From NCBI RefSeq assembly GCF_018388445.1, contig NZ_CP074405.1, forward strand, positions 3,968,001 to 4,032,000: 64,000 nt of DNA, written 5' to 3'. This stretch comes from Cellulomonas wangleii (GTDB lineage Bacteria > Actinomycetota > Actinomycetes > Actinomycetales > Cellulomonadaceae). Shown in pieces: positions 43,709 to 52,111 of this stretch; the first letter of the stretch is position 1; each line of letters opens with the position of its first letter. Both the position numbers and the translations under genes were made by a program. The notes beneath the pieces are model-generated. The model saw nothing but the letters and a program-made list of their open reading frames with translations, was not told the origin of the DNA and did no database searches.

Positions 43709-43740
43709 GCGGCCCGGGTGCGACATCGCACCCGGGCCGC
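43709..43740. terminator. Bidirectional hairpin terminator
   Basis: GCGGCCCGGGTGCGA (43709-43723) is followed after only CA by its exact reverse complement (43726-43740), a 15-bp perfect stem in the 77-bp gap between the convergent ligase and substrate-binding protein genes. Confidence 0.8.
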
Positions 43741-43764
43741 AGCGCGTCTGCGGGTCCGACCCGG

Positions 43765-45054
43765 TCAGCTCTGCGGGATCCCGTCGTTCTCCAGCGGGAC
43801 CGCCTCGCCGTCGTACACGACGACGTCCCCGTCGGCGGTGTCGGTCGTGTACACCTCGCCGACGTAGTCCTGCACGCCGCCCTCGACGACCGTGATCCCG
43901 ACGCCGCCGAACGCCCGGCGGCTGTCCTTCCCGAACTGCAGCGGGACGATCCCGTTGCCGACGACCTCGCCGGACTCCAGGGCCTCGACCAGGCTCTCGC
44001 GCGTGGGGTCCTCGCCCGCGCGCGCGAGCGCCTCGGCGAACGTGTACGCCACCGACATCCCGAACACGGTGTTCCCCGTGAACGGTGCTCCGTCGTTGTA
44101 CTCGTCGTTGACCTTCTGGAACAGCTCGACCCACGGGTCGTCGGCGCTGAACGGGAGGTAGTTGGTGCTGACGAAGCCCTCGAGGAGCGCGGGCCCGACG
44201 TCCTCGCCGAGGTAGCCGACCAGCGTCGGGTAGTCGCCGCCCGACGACGAGGACAGCCACTGCGCGCGGTAGCCCATCTTCGCGGCGGTGCCGAGCGCGA
44301 GCGCCGTGAAGCCGTTGACGGTCGCGAGGAAGTTCACGGTGCACCCGGCCGCCTGCATCGCGCCGATCTGCGCGGTCACGTCCTGGTTGGACACCGAGTA
44401 CGTCTGGGTGCTCGCGAGCTCGTCGAGCACCGTCGTCAGGCCGACGGTGAAGTCGGTGCCGAAGTCGTCGTCCTGGCCGAGCACGCAGTAGACGGCGTCG
44501 TCGTACGTCTGCTGGGCGTGGTGGGCGAGCACCTTGCCCTCGGTGATGTAGTCCGCGTTGTAGCCGAACGTCCACGGGTAGGTCTCGGGCTGGTCCCAGC
44601 TCGGGCTGCCCGACGCGACGAACAGGTCGGGGACCTCGTTCTCGTTGAGGTAGTCGAGCACCGCGGAGTGGGTCGGGGTGCCGAGGCCGTTGACGACCGC
44701 GAGCACCTCGTGCTCCTGGACGAGCTCGCGCACGACCGTCTGCGTGGTCGACGGGTTGTACGCGTCGTCCTTGACCACGTACTCGATGCTGCGGCCGTGG
44801 ACCCCGCCGTTGTCGTTGAGGTAGTCGAAGTAGGCGGACGCGGCCGCGGAGATCGACGAGTAGCCCGCCGCCGCCGGTCCGGTGAGCGGCGTGTGCGTGC
44901 CGATCGTGACGGTCTCCTCGTCGACGCCGGGGGACGCGGCGGGCGTCGAGCAGGCGGCGAGCGGCACGATCGTCACGAGCGCGACGAGCGGGCCGGCGGT
45001 GCGCCGCGGGCGGCGGCGCGTGGGTGAGGTACGGAGCTGCGGCATCGTCGTCAT
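43765..45054 (-). CDS. Branched-chain amino acid-type ABC transporter substrate-binding lipoprotein
   Basis: A 429-residue periplasmic-type binding lipoprotein. The signal peptide VALVTIVPLAACSTP has a lipobox with Cys at about residue 35, followed by the Leu/Ile/Val-binding protein fold: VTIGTHTPLTGPAAAGYSSI, GRSIEYVVKDDAYNPSTTQT, AVVNGLGTPTHSAVLDYLNE and QDDDFGTDFTVGLTT. This is the ligand receptor of the transporter. The ATG at 45054 overlaps the permease stop (ATGA). The family binds amino acids but also urea, aromatic or aliphatic acids, which would fit the catabolic island. Confidence 0.9.
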   Translation of the reverse strand: MTTMPQLRTSPTRRRPRRTAGPLVALVTIVPLAACSTPAASPGVDEETVTIGTHTPLTGPAAAGYSSISAAASAYFDYLNDNGGVHGRSIEYVVKDDAYNPSTTQTVVRELVQEHEVLAVVNGLGTPTHSAVLDYLNENEVPDLFVASGSPSWDQPETYPWTFGYNADYITEGKVLAHHAQQTYDDAVYCVLGQDDDFGTDFTVGLTTVLDELASTQTYSVSNQDVTAQIGAMQAAGCTVNFLATVNGFTALALGTAAKMGYRAQWLSSSSGGDYPTLVGYLGEDVGPALLEGFVSTNYLPFSADDPWVELFQKVNDEYNDGAPFTGNTVFGMSVAYTFAEALARAGEDPTRESLVEALESGEVVGNGIVPLQFGKDSRRAFGGVGITVVEGGVQDYVGEVYTTDTADGDVVVYDGEAVPLENDGIPQS

Positions 45055-46223
45055 CCCTCGGTCGGTGTGCGGACGGGTTCTCCAGAGCGGGTGGCGGTGG
45101 GGCCGACGGACCCGGGGCGTGCGGCCGGGCCGGTGGGGTCGTCCCCGGCGGTGGGGTCGTCGCCGGCGGTGGGGGCGAGCCGTGCGGCGCTGGGCCCGGG
45201 TGCCGGGGGGCGTCTGCGGGCCCGGCGGCGGTCGCGGGCTGCGGTGAGCGCGCCGGCCAGCCCGCCCGGGGCGCCGGCGACGAGGACGATGAGCAGCAGC
45301 CCGAACACCAGCAGCGGCAGCGTGCCGTCGAGCCGCTGCGTGACCTGCGACGGGAGCGGCAGCATGTCGGTCAGCGTGCCGACGAGCCACGGCAGCAGCA
45401 CCAGGAGCACCGCGCCGAGCGCGGCGCCGAGCAGGCTGCCGAGCCCGCCGACCACGACCGCGACGAGCAGCAGCAGCGAGAGCGACACGGTGTAGGCGCC
45501 GGGCGAGACGGACTGCGTGACGAACGTGAGGACCGCGCCGCCGAGCCCGGCGGTCACGGAGCTGACGACGAACGCGAGCACCTTGACCCGGGCGGGCGCG
45601 ATCCCGGCGAGCGCCGCGGCGACCTCGTCGTCCCGCACCGCGCGCATGCGCAGCCCGGTGCGCCCGTCGCGCACGAGCGCGAGCCCGGTCACGGCGACGG
45701 CAGCGACGGCGAGCGCGACCCACGCCTGCCACTGCTCGAGCGCGATGAGCGCCTTGAGCGGGCCCGGGACCCCCTCGAACTCGATCCGGACGCCGCGGTC
45801 GCCCTGGAGCGCGCCGACGCTCGCGGCCACCGCGGGCACCGCGACGACGAGCGTGAGCGTGAGCCCGGCGAGGTACGGGCCGTGCAGGCGGGCGCCCGCG
45901 AGCCCGAGCAGCAGCCCGAGGACCCCGGCGGCCACCGCCGCGGCGACGGTCGCCGCGAGGAACCGCGGCACGCCGCCGACGCCGGCCGAGGTCAGCGCCT
46001 GCGACGTCAGCGCGTACCCGTAGCCGCCCGCCGCCATGAGTGCGGCGTGCCCGAGCGAGAGCTGCCCGCTGAGCCCGACGAGGACGGTCAGCCCGGCGGT
46101 CGCGCACAGGTAGGCCGCGGCGAGCGCGAGCTGGTAGTTGCGGTACGGGTCGAGCAGGAACGTCAGGCCGATCGCGAGGACGAGCCCGCCGAGCGCGAGC
46201 AGGAGCGTGCGGCGCGCGTTCAT
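45051..46223 (-). CDS. livM: LivM-type ABC permease
   Basis: A 390-residue inner-membrane permease with about nine helices, starting with LLLALGGLVLAIGLTFLL. The conserved LivM EAA-like loop is LVRDGRTGLRMRAVRDDEVA and AAALAGIAPARVKVLAFVVS, with GLSGQLSLGHAALMAAGGYG near the N-terminus. The C-terminal 60 residues are a disordered tail with the repeat TAGDDPTAGDDPTG, unusual for the family. ATGA overlaps at both ends tie it to LivH and to the binding protein. Confidence 0.9.
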   Translation of the reverse strand: MNARRTLLLALGGLVLAIGLTFLLDPYRNYQLALAAAYLCATAGLTVLVGLSGQLSLGHAALMAAGGYGYALTSQALTSAGVGGVPRFLAATVAAAVAAGVLGLLLGLAGARLHGPYLAGLTLTLVVAVPAVAASVGALQGDRGVRIEFEGVPGPLKALIALEQWQAWVALAVAAVAVTGLALVRDGRTGLRMRAVRDDEVAAALAGIAPARVKVLAFVVSSVTAGLGGAVLTFVTQSVSPGAYTVSLSLLLLVAVVVGGLGSLLGAALGAVLLVLLPWLVGTLTDMLPLPSQVTQRLDGTLPLLVFGLLLIVLVAGAPGGLAGALTAARDRRRARRRPPAPGPSAARLAPTAGDDPTAGDDPTGPAARPGSVGPTATRSGEPVRTPTEG

Positions 46224-47098
46224 GCTCGCCTCGCCTCGGCCTGGGCGAACAGGCCGGACGGTCGCACGAGCAGCACGACGACGAGCAGTGCGAGCACCGC
46301 GACGGGGGCCAGCGTCGCCCCGAGGTACCCGGTGACGAGGCTCATGACGACCCCCACCGTGAGCCCTGCGAGGAGCGCACCGCCCGGTGAGTCGAGCCCG
46401 CCGACGACCGCGACGGTGAACGCGTAGACGAACAGCATGTCGGCGGCGTGCGGGTTGAGGCCGAGCTCCTTGGGCACCGCGAGCATCGCGGCGAGCGACG
46501 CGGCCGCCGCGGCGAGCACCCAGCCGACCGTCCGCATCCGTGCGACGCGGACGCCGAGCAGCCGGGCCACCTCGGGTGCGAACGCCGCGGCGCGCAGCTG
46601 GAGGCCGAGCGTCGTCCGCACGAACAGCAGCCGCAGGGCCGCCATGAGCCCGAGCGCGACGATGACGACGACGACGTCGTACGGCGAGAGCAGCGGGACC
46701 CCGCCGACGCGCAGCGGCCGGTCGCTGAACGGTGCGGGGACGGGCTCGTGCTGCTGGCCGAACGCGATGCCGAGCAGCGACTGCAGCACGATCACGAGGC
46801 CGATCGCGAGGATGACCCCGGACAGCGGCGAGCGGGCCGACGCGAACCTCAGGACCCCCCGCTCGACCACGAGGCCGACGACTCCGCCGGCCAGCACGGT
46901 CGCGACCAGGCCCCACCAGTAGCTGCCGGTCAGGCCGGTGACGGCGACGCCGACGTACACGCCGACGATCGCCATGGCGCCGGCGGCGAAGTTGACGATC
47001 CTGGTGGCGCGCCAGATGAGCACGAGCGCGAGCGCGAACAGCGCGAACAGCGTGCCCCGGGCCAGCCCGGTGCCGAGCAGGAACACGAACCGGTCCAT
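46220..47098 (-). CDS. livH: LivH-type ABC permease
   Basis: A 292-residue permease: LARGTLFALFALALVLIWRA, TRIVNFAAGAMAIVGVYVGV (the LivH N-F-A/G-x-G loop), and the EAA-like LRAAAFAPEVARLLGVRVAR with MRTVGWVLAAAAASLAAMLA. Eight or nine helices. It forms the pore with LivM. The start overlaps the LivF stop by ATGA. Confidence 0.9.
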   Translation of the reverse strand: MDRFVFLLGTGLARGTLFALFALALVLIWRATRIVNFAAGAMAIVGVYVGVAVTGLTGSYWWGLVATVLAGGVVGLVVERGVLRFASARSPLSGVILAIGLVIVLQSLLGIAFGQQHEPVPAPFSDRPLRVGGVPLLSPYDVVVVIVALGLMAALRLLFVRTTLGLQLRAAAFAPEVARLLGVRVARMRTVGWVLAAAAASLAAMLAVPKELGLNPHAADMLFVYAFTVAVVGGLDSPGGALLAGLTVGVVMSLVTGYLGATLAPVAVLALLVVVLLVRPSGLFAQAEARRA

Positions 47099-47814
47099 CA
47101 GAACCCCAGGTAGGCGTGTCGGAGGGCCTCGTCACCGGCGAGCTCGGCCGCCGGCCGCGACGCGACGACCTCCCCGAGCCCGAGCACGAGGCCCCGGTCG
47201 GCGACGGACAGCGCCCCGGCGACGTTCTGCTCGGCGAGCAGGACGGTGAGCCCGGTGCGGTCGCACAGCTCGCGCAGCGTGCGCATGATCTGGGCGACGA
47301 CGAGGGGCGCGAGGCCGAGCGACGGTTCGTCGAGCAGGAGCACGCGGGGCCGGGCGACGAGCGCGCGGGCGATCGCGAGCATCTGCCGCTCGCCGCCGGA
47401 GAGCTGGTGGCCGAGGGTCGTGCGGCGTCGCTCGAGAGGCTCGAAGAGCGCGTACATCTCCGCGAGCGCGGCTCGCAGGCCGACGGGGTCGCGGCGCCAG
47501 AGCCCGCCGAGCCGCAGGTTCTCCTCGACGGTGAGCTCGGTGATGACGCCGCGCCCCTCGGGCACCTGGGCGAGCCCGCGGCGCACGCGGTCCTCGACGC
47601 CGACGCGGGCGAGGTCCCGCCCGTCGAGGTGCACGGTGCCGGCCGACGGCGCGAGCAGCCCGGACACGGTCCGCAGCAGCGTGGTCTTGCCGGCGCCGTT
47701 GCCGCCGACGAGCGCGACGACGGTGCCGTCGTCGACGTCGAACGAGACGCCGTGCAGGACGGGCGCGCCGCCGTAGCCGACGACGAGGTCCCGCACGCTC
47801 AGGGCTGCGCTCAC
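47098..47814 (-). CDS. livF: LivF-type ABC ATPase
   Basis: A 238-residue ATPase with Walker A VALVGGNGAGKTTLLRTV, the Q-loop region VPEGRGVITELTVEENLRLG (typical LivF), signature HQLSGGERQMLAIARALVAR, Walker B VLLLDEPSLGLAPLV and the H-loop replaced by LLAEQNV. The Gln at the H-loop position is normal for LivF. It couples to LivG by GTGA. Confidence 0.92.
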   Translation of the reverse strand: MSAALSVRDLVVGYGGAPVLHGVSFDVDDGTVVALVGGNGAGKTTLLRTVSGLLAPSAGTVHLDGRDLARVGVEDRVRRGLAQVPEGRGVITELTVEENLRLGGLWRRDPVGLRAALAEMYALFEPLERRRTTLGHQLSGGERQMLAIARALVARPRVLLLDEPSLGLAPLVVAQIMRTLRELCDRTGLTVLLAEQNVAGALSVADRGLVLGLGEVVASRPAAELAGDEALRHAYLGF

Positions 47815-48569
47815 GGGGCGGTCACCTCGATCCCGAGGTACGCCGCGGTGACGGCGGGATCCCGGCGGACGTCGTCGGGCAGGCCGTCGGCGATGACCCG
47901 CCCGAAGTCGAGCACGACGACCCGGTCGCACAGCCCCATGACGAAGTCGACGTGGTGCTCGACGAGCAGGACCGCGCACCCGGTCGCGGCGACCCGCCGC
48001 ACGACGGCGTCGAGCTCGGCGATGTCGGCGGCGCCGAGCCCGCCCGCGGGCTCGTCGAGCAGCAGGAGCCGGGGATCGGCGACGAGCGCGCGCGCGAGGG
48101 CGACCTTCTTCTGCTCGGGGTAGGGCAGCGCACCGACGGGCAGCGCGGCGCGGTCGGCGATCCCGAGGTCGTCGAGCGCCCGGAGCGTGCGGGCTGCGGG
48201 GTCGGGTGCGCCGGGGTCGGGGGCGGCCAGGGCGCCCACCTCCACGTTCTCGCGGACGCTCAGCCCCGGGAACAGCCCGAGACCCTGGAGCGTGCGGGCG
48301 ACGCCCGCCCGGGCCAGCCCCGAGGGCGCGCGGGGCGCGGGGCGGCCCGCGACGGTGATCGTCCCGGCAGCGGTGCGGACGAGCCCGCTGACGGCGTTGA
48401 ACACGGTGGTCTTGCCCGCGCCGTTCGGCCCGATCAGGCCCACGACCTGGCCGTCGGCGACGTCGAGGTCGACGTCGGTGAGGGCCGCGAGACCGCCGAA
48501 GCGCACGGTCAGTCCGCGGACCTGCAGTCGCATCGCACCCGCGCGGGCGGGCGCTTCCCGTGGTGGCAT
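47811..48569 (-). CDS. livG: LivG-type ABC ATPase
   Basis: A 252-residue ATPase: Walker A VGLIGPNGAGKTTVFNAVSG, LivG-typical GVARTLQGLGLFPGLSVREN, Walker B LLLLDEPAGGLGAAD and LLVEHHVDFVMGLCDRVVVL. The signature motif is degenerate (LPYPEQKKVALARALV, replacing LSGGQ), as in other LivG proteins, so LivF contributes the canonical site. The ATG at 48569 has GGAG 6 nt upstream and is preferred to a GTG at 48575. First gene of the five-gene transporter operon, with a regulon operator at 48609-48628. Confidence 0.9.
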   Translation of the reverse strand: MPPREAPARAGAMRLQVRGLTVRFGGLAALTDVDLDVADGQVVGLIGPNGAGKTTVFNAVSGLVRTAAGTITVAGRPAPRAPSGLARAGVARTLQGLGLFPGLSVRENVEVGALAAPDPGAPDPAARTLRALDDLGIADRAALPVGALPYPEQKKVALARALVADPRLLLLDEPAGGLGAADIAELDAVVRRVAATGCAVLLVEHHVDFVMGLCDRVVVLDFGRVIADGLPDDVRRDPAVTAAYLGIEVTAP

Positions 48570-48608
48570 CGGCACTCCGTCGTGTCGGCGTGCTGCGACA
48601 GTACAGGA

Positions 48609-48628
48609 GAAACCGACTGGACGGTATG
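48609..48628. promoter_or_regulatory. Catabolic regulon operator, site 3 (transporter operon)
   Basis: GAAACCG-ACTGGA-CGGTATG lies 40 bp upstream of the LivG start. The right arm is perfect and the left arm has two mismatches to CATACCG. The first four spacer bases (ACTG) match site 2. Confidence 0.6.
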
Positions 48629-48671
48629 TATCAGACCAGACGCATTCCAGGACGCCCGCCCGGTACCGCCC

Positions 48672-49403
48672 TCACGCGTGCGGGACACCCGCGATCATGC
48701 CGCCGTCGACCACGAGCTCGATGCCCGTCACGTAGGCGGACTCGTCCCCCGCGAGGAACAGCACGGCGCCCACGACGTCGTCCGGCACCGCGGGCCGCCC
48801 GAGCGGGATCCGCTGGAGCGTCACGTCGAGCCGCTCCGTCATCGGCGTCAGCACGAAGCCGGGGTGCACCGAGTTGACCCGGATCCCGTCGGCACCGAGC
48901 TCGACCGCGAGGGACTTGGTGAGCCCGCGCACCCCGAACTTCGACGCGACGTACCCGTGCAGACCCGCGTCGCCGCGCATCCCCTCGACCGAGGAGATGT
49001 TGATGATCGACCCCTTCCGCGCCGCCTTCATGACGGGCACGACCGCGCGCGTCCCGAGGTAGGTCCCCGTGAGGTTGACCGCGATCACGGCGTCCCACTT
49101 CTCCCGGCCGTACCGCTCGATCCGGCCGGTGTTCGCGATCCCGGCGTTGTTGACCAGCACGTCCACCCCGCCGAGCCCGACCGCGGCCTCCACCGCGACC
49201 GCCCAGCTGCTCTCCGACGTCACGTCGAGGTGCACGAACAGCGCGCGCTCCCCGAGCTCGTCCGCGAGCGCGGTCCCCTCCTCGTCGAGCAGGTCCGCGA
49301 CGACGACGCTCGCGCCGCAGCCGTGCAGGGCCCGCACGTACGCGGCACCGAGGCCGCGGGCGCCGCCGGAGACGAGGGCCACACGTCCGTCGAGCTGCGT
49401 CAT
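48672..49403 (-). CDS. Short-chain dehydrogenase
   Basis: A 243-residue SDR: LVSGGARGLGAAYVRALHGC, VLVNNAGIANTGRIERYGRE, NISSVEGMRGDAG, GYVASKFGVRGLTKSLAVEL (YxxxK) and GIELVVDGGMIAG at the end. It resembles cyclohexanol- and steroid-type dehydrogenases that use NAD. GGGGAGA precedes the ATG. It is followed downstream by the transporter promoter region. It is probably a pathway alcohol or 3-hydroxyacyl dehydrogenase. Confidence 0.87.
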   Translation of the reverse strand: MTQLDGRVALVSGGARGLGAAYVRALHGCGASVVVADLLDEEGTALADELGERALFVHLDVTSESSWAVAVEAAVGLGGVDVLVNNAGIANTGRIERYGREKWDAVIAVNLTGTYLGTRAVVPVMKAARKGSIINISSVEGMRGDAGLHGYVASKFGVRGLTKSLAVELGADGIRVNSVHPGFVLTPMTERLDVTLQRIPLGRPAVPDDVVGAVLFLAGDESAYVTGIELVVDGGMIAGVPHA

Positions 49404-49480
49404 CGTCGTCTCCCCGTGCGGTCGGTGGTGGTGGACGCCCGGCACCCACCCGGTCCGTGCGCGGTCCCGGCCCGGTCGCG

Positions 49481-50461
49481 TCAGTCCTGGACGCGGACCA
49501 CCAGGCGGCCCGTCGTGCTCCCGGCGGCGAGCCGGGCGACCGCGGCGGCCGCGTCGGTGAACGGGACCACGTCGCTGACCTGCGGGACGACGGCGCCGGT
49601 GTCCGCGAGCCGGGTCAGCTCGACGTGGGCGGCGGTGACGAGCTCCGGGCGGACGCGCGCGTAGAGCCCCCAGTGCAGACCGTGCACGGTGTAGTTCTTC
49701 ACCAGCAGGTGCGCCGCGCGGATGTCCTGGATGGTCCCGCCGGCGAACCCGACCACGACGATCCGCCCCTCGAACGCGACGCACCTCGTCGACGCGGCGA
49801 ACGCGTCCCCGCCGACGGGGTCGTACACGACGTCGACCCCGGCGCCGCCGGTCTCGGCACGCACCGCGTCCGCGACGTCCTGCGCGGACCGGTCGATGAC
49901 GACGTGCGCCCCGGCGCGGCGTGCGGCGTCGGCCTTGGCGGCGCTGCCGACCACACCGATGACGCGGGCACCGGCCGCGGCGCCGAGCTGGACCGCCGCG
50001 GTGCCGACCCCGCCTGCCGCGGCGTGCACGAGCAGGGTCTCCCCGCGCTGGAGCGCCGCACGCCGGTGCAGCCCGAACCACCCGGTCTGGTAGGCGATCG
50101 TGAAGGCGGACGCCTGGGCGTCGTCGAGCGCGTCCGGCGCCGCGAAGACCTCGTGGGCGTCGAGCACCGCGAGCTCGGCGAGCACCCCGATGTGGGAGCC
50201 GACGACGCGCTGCCCGACGTCCACGTGCGTGACGCCGGCGCCGACCGCGAGGACCTCTCCGCAGAGCTCGATGCCCGGCACGAACGGCAGCGGCGGGCGC
50301 ACCTGGTACTCCCCGCGCGCGAGCAGCACGTCCGGGAAGTTCACGGCGACCGCCCGCACCCGCACGAGCACCTGCCCGTCGCCCGCGACGGGGTCGGGGA
50401 GGTCGACGAGCCGCAGGACGTCCGCGGGCTCCCCGTGGGCCGTGACGTGCCAGGCGCGCAC
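49481..50461 (-). CDS. Quinone oxidoreductase-like MDR enzyme
   Basis: A 326-residue medium-chain reductase lacking zinc ligands: VRVRAVAVNFPDVLLARGEY, PFVPGIELCGEVLAVGAGVT, LLVHAAAGGVGTAAVQLGAA (NADPH loop AAGGVG) and VVYDPVGGDAFAASTRCVAF. The family reduces quinones, enones or acyl-CoA double bonds. The GTG at 50461 lies 5 bp below the TetR stop, so it is in the TetR/SDR operon. Confidence 0.87.
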   Translation of the reverse strand: MRAWHVTAHGEPADVLRLVDLPDPVAGDGQVLVRVRAVAVNFPDVLLARGEYQVRPPLPFVPGIELCGEVLAVGAGVTHVDVGQRVVGSHIGVLAELAVLDAHEVFAAPDALDDAQASAFTIAYQTGWFGLHRRAALQRGETLLVHAAAGGVGTAAVQLGAAAGARVIGVVGSAAKADAARRAGAHVVIDRSAQDVADAVRAETGGAGVDVVYDPVGGDAFAASTRCVAFEGRIVVVGFAGGTIQDIRAAHLLVKNYTVHGLHWGLYARVRPELVTAAHVELTRLADTGAVVPQVSDVVPFTDAAAAVARLAAGSTTGRLVVRVQD

Positions 50462-50466
50462 GGCGG

Positions 50467-51099
50467 TCAGCCCTCGACCGCGGAGGTGGCGTGCGGCCGG
50501 ACCGCAGGGGCCGACCCGGCCGACGCGGCCGAGATCGAGACGAGGAACAGGTCGGTGAGCTGGTTCGCGAGCACGGTCTTGTCCTCCGGGCCTTCGGGGC
50601 TGTACCAGTGGGAGAGGTAGTGCACGTCCGAGAAGAAGTGCGCGACGAGCACCGCGACGGGGACGTCGGTGCGGTACAGGCCCTCGGCCTGACCGGCCTC
50701 GATGAGGCCGGCGAACGTGTCGTGGTACGCGCGGCGGCGGCGGGTCACCTCCTGCTGGCGCGGCGCCGAGAGCATGTGCGCGCTGCGGAAGAACACGGTG
50801 CCCTCGAGCAGGTGGTCGACGGACGTCTCGATGACGTCCACGCACACCGCGCGCAGGGTCTCGGCGGTCGGCTCGCCGCGCTCGACGATCGCGTTGAGGT
50901 GCTCGGTCTGGAGCGACAGCAGACGCTCGTAGATGCCGAACAGCAGGTCGTCCTTGGACTGGAAGTAGTGGTACAGCGCGCCCTTGGTCACACCTGCCGC
51001 CTCGACCACCTGCTGCACGGAGGTGTTCGCGTACCCCCGGGACGCGAAGAGCTCGACCGCCGCACGGGTCACCTCGTCCACCACACTCGTCTGCTTCAT
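50467..51099 (-). CDS. TetR-family transcriptional regulator
   Basis: A 210-residue regulator with a canonical helix-turn-helix: AVELFASRGYANTSVQQVVE followed by AAGVTKGALYHYFQSKDDLL. The effector domain has VFFRSAHMLSAPRQQEVTRR and VAHFFSDVHYLSHWYSPEG, as in KstR2- and FadR-like regulators of acyl-CoA metabolism. The ATG at 51099 is chosen since GAGG is 6 nt upstream, whereas the GTG at 51105 is too close to it. It is the best candidate to bind the CATACCG-N6-CGGTATG operators, since one lies at the head of its own operon. Confidence 0.85.
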   Translation of the reverse strand: MKQTSVVDEVTRAAVELFASRGYANTSVQQVVEAAGVTKGALYHYFQSKDDLLFGIYERLLSLQTEHLNAIVERGEPTAETLRAVCVDVIETSVDHLLEGTVFFRSAHMLSAPRQQEVTRRRRAYHDTFAGLIEAGQAEGLYRTDVPVAVLVAHFFSDVHYLSHWYSPEGPEDKTVLANQLTDLFLVSISAASAGSAPAVRPHATSAVEG

Positions 51100-51109
51100 C
51101 CGCACATCC

Positions 51110-51874
51110 TCACCCCATCGGCGCCACGGAGGCGCCCCCGTCGATCACGAGCGTCTGACCGGTCACCCAGGCGGCGTCGTCGGACAGCAGGAACGCCGCG
51201 GGGCCGGCGACGTCGACGGGCTCGCCGATCCGGCGCAGCGGATAGCGCGCGGCGACCTCCTGCTCGCGACCCTCGTAGAGGGCGGCGCCGAGCCTGGTCC
51301 GCACGACCGCGGGAGCGACGGCGTTGACCCGGACCCGCGGGGCGAGCTCGACGGCGAGCTGCGCGGTGAGGTTCATGAGCCCGGCCTTGGAGACGCCGTA
51401 GAACGCGATGCCAGGGCTGGCCGCGAGCCCGGCGGCCGACGCGGTGTTGAGCACCGACGCCCCCTCGCCCGTCCCGAGCCCGGCGGCGACCGCGTCACGC
51501 GTCCACTCGAGGGCCGCGACGACGTTGACGGCGAGGATCTTGTGCACCGCCGCGAGCTCGATCTCCAGCGCCGGGCCGTAGACCGGGTTGATACCGGCGT
51601 TGTTCACGAGGTGGTCGAGGCGCCCGAACCGCTCGACCGTCGCGGCGATCGCCGCGGTGCGGTGCTCGGGGTCGTCGACCTTCCCGGCGAGGCCCAGCAC
51701 CCGCTCGGCTCCGCGGTGGGCCGACAGGGCGGCGACGGCGGCGTCGAGCGCGTCCTGCTTGCGGCCCGTGAGGACCACGGACGCGCCCTCGGCGAGGAGC
51801 CGCTCGGCGATCGCGAACCCGATGCCGCGGCTCGCGCCGGTGACCAGGGCGACCCTGCCCTCGAACCGCTGCAT
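51110..51874 (-). CDS. Short-chain dehydrogenase
   Basis: A 254-residue SDR: ALVTGASRGIGFAIAERLLA, HLVNNAGINPVYGPALEIEL, SVLNTASAAGLAASPGIAFY with YGVSKAGLMN (YxxxK) and WVTGQTLVIDGGASVAPMG. A FabG-like dehydrogenase, third of its type in the island, so each may serve a different intermediate. First gene of the SDR/TetR/quinone-oxidoreductase operon, preceded by operator site 4. Confidence 0.87.
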   Translation of the reverse strand: MQRFEGRVALVTGASRGIGFAIAERLLAEGASVVLTGRKQDALDAAVAALSAHRGAERVLGLAGKVDDPEHRTAAIAATVERFGRLDHLVNNAGINPVYGPALEIELAAVHKILAVNVVAALEWTRDAVAAGLGTGEGASVLNTASAAGLAASPGIAFYGVSKAGLMNLTAQLAVELAPRVRVNAVAPAVVRTRLGAALYEGREQEVAARYPLRRIGEPVDVAGPAAFLLSDDAAWVTGQTLVIDGGASVAPMG

Positions 51875-51902
51875 CGCACGCCTCTCCGTCGAGGTCAGAT
51901 CA

Positions 51903-51922
51903 CAGACCGACCGTCCGGTATG
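51903..51922. promoter_or_regulatory. Catabolic regulon operator, site 4
   Basis: CAGACCG-ACCGTC-CGGTATG lies 29 bp upstream of the SDR start that leads the operon containing the TetR regulator. The right arm is perfect and the left arm has one mismatch. Confidence 0.65.
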
Positions 51923-52111
51923 TGTCGTGAGGGAGCGTACACGACGCCCAGGACAACCTGGTCATCACCGTGATGGCTCCCCGCTGGGGGCCATCGACAG
52001 CTTCGGGGCGCGCCAGTCGATCTCCGGCTCGAGAGGCACAGGGCTGAGCACGAGCAGGTGACACCCACCTGCGCGTCTGCTACGGGGAACGCCCCGGCAG
52101 CGTCGTGCAGC

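Noticed and set aside
40538..44575. A 1345-codon minus-strand frame across the ACAD and ligase genes
   Set aside because: It is a composition artefact antisense to genes with intact catalytic motifs.
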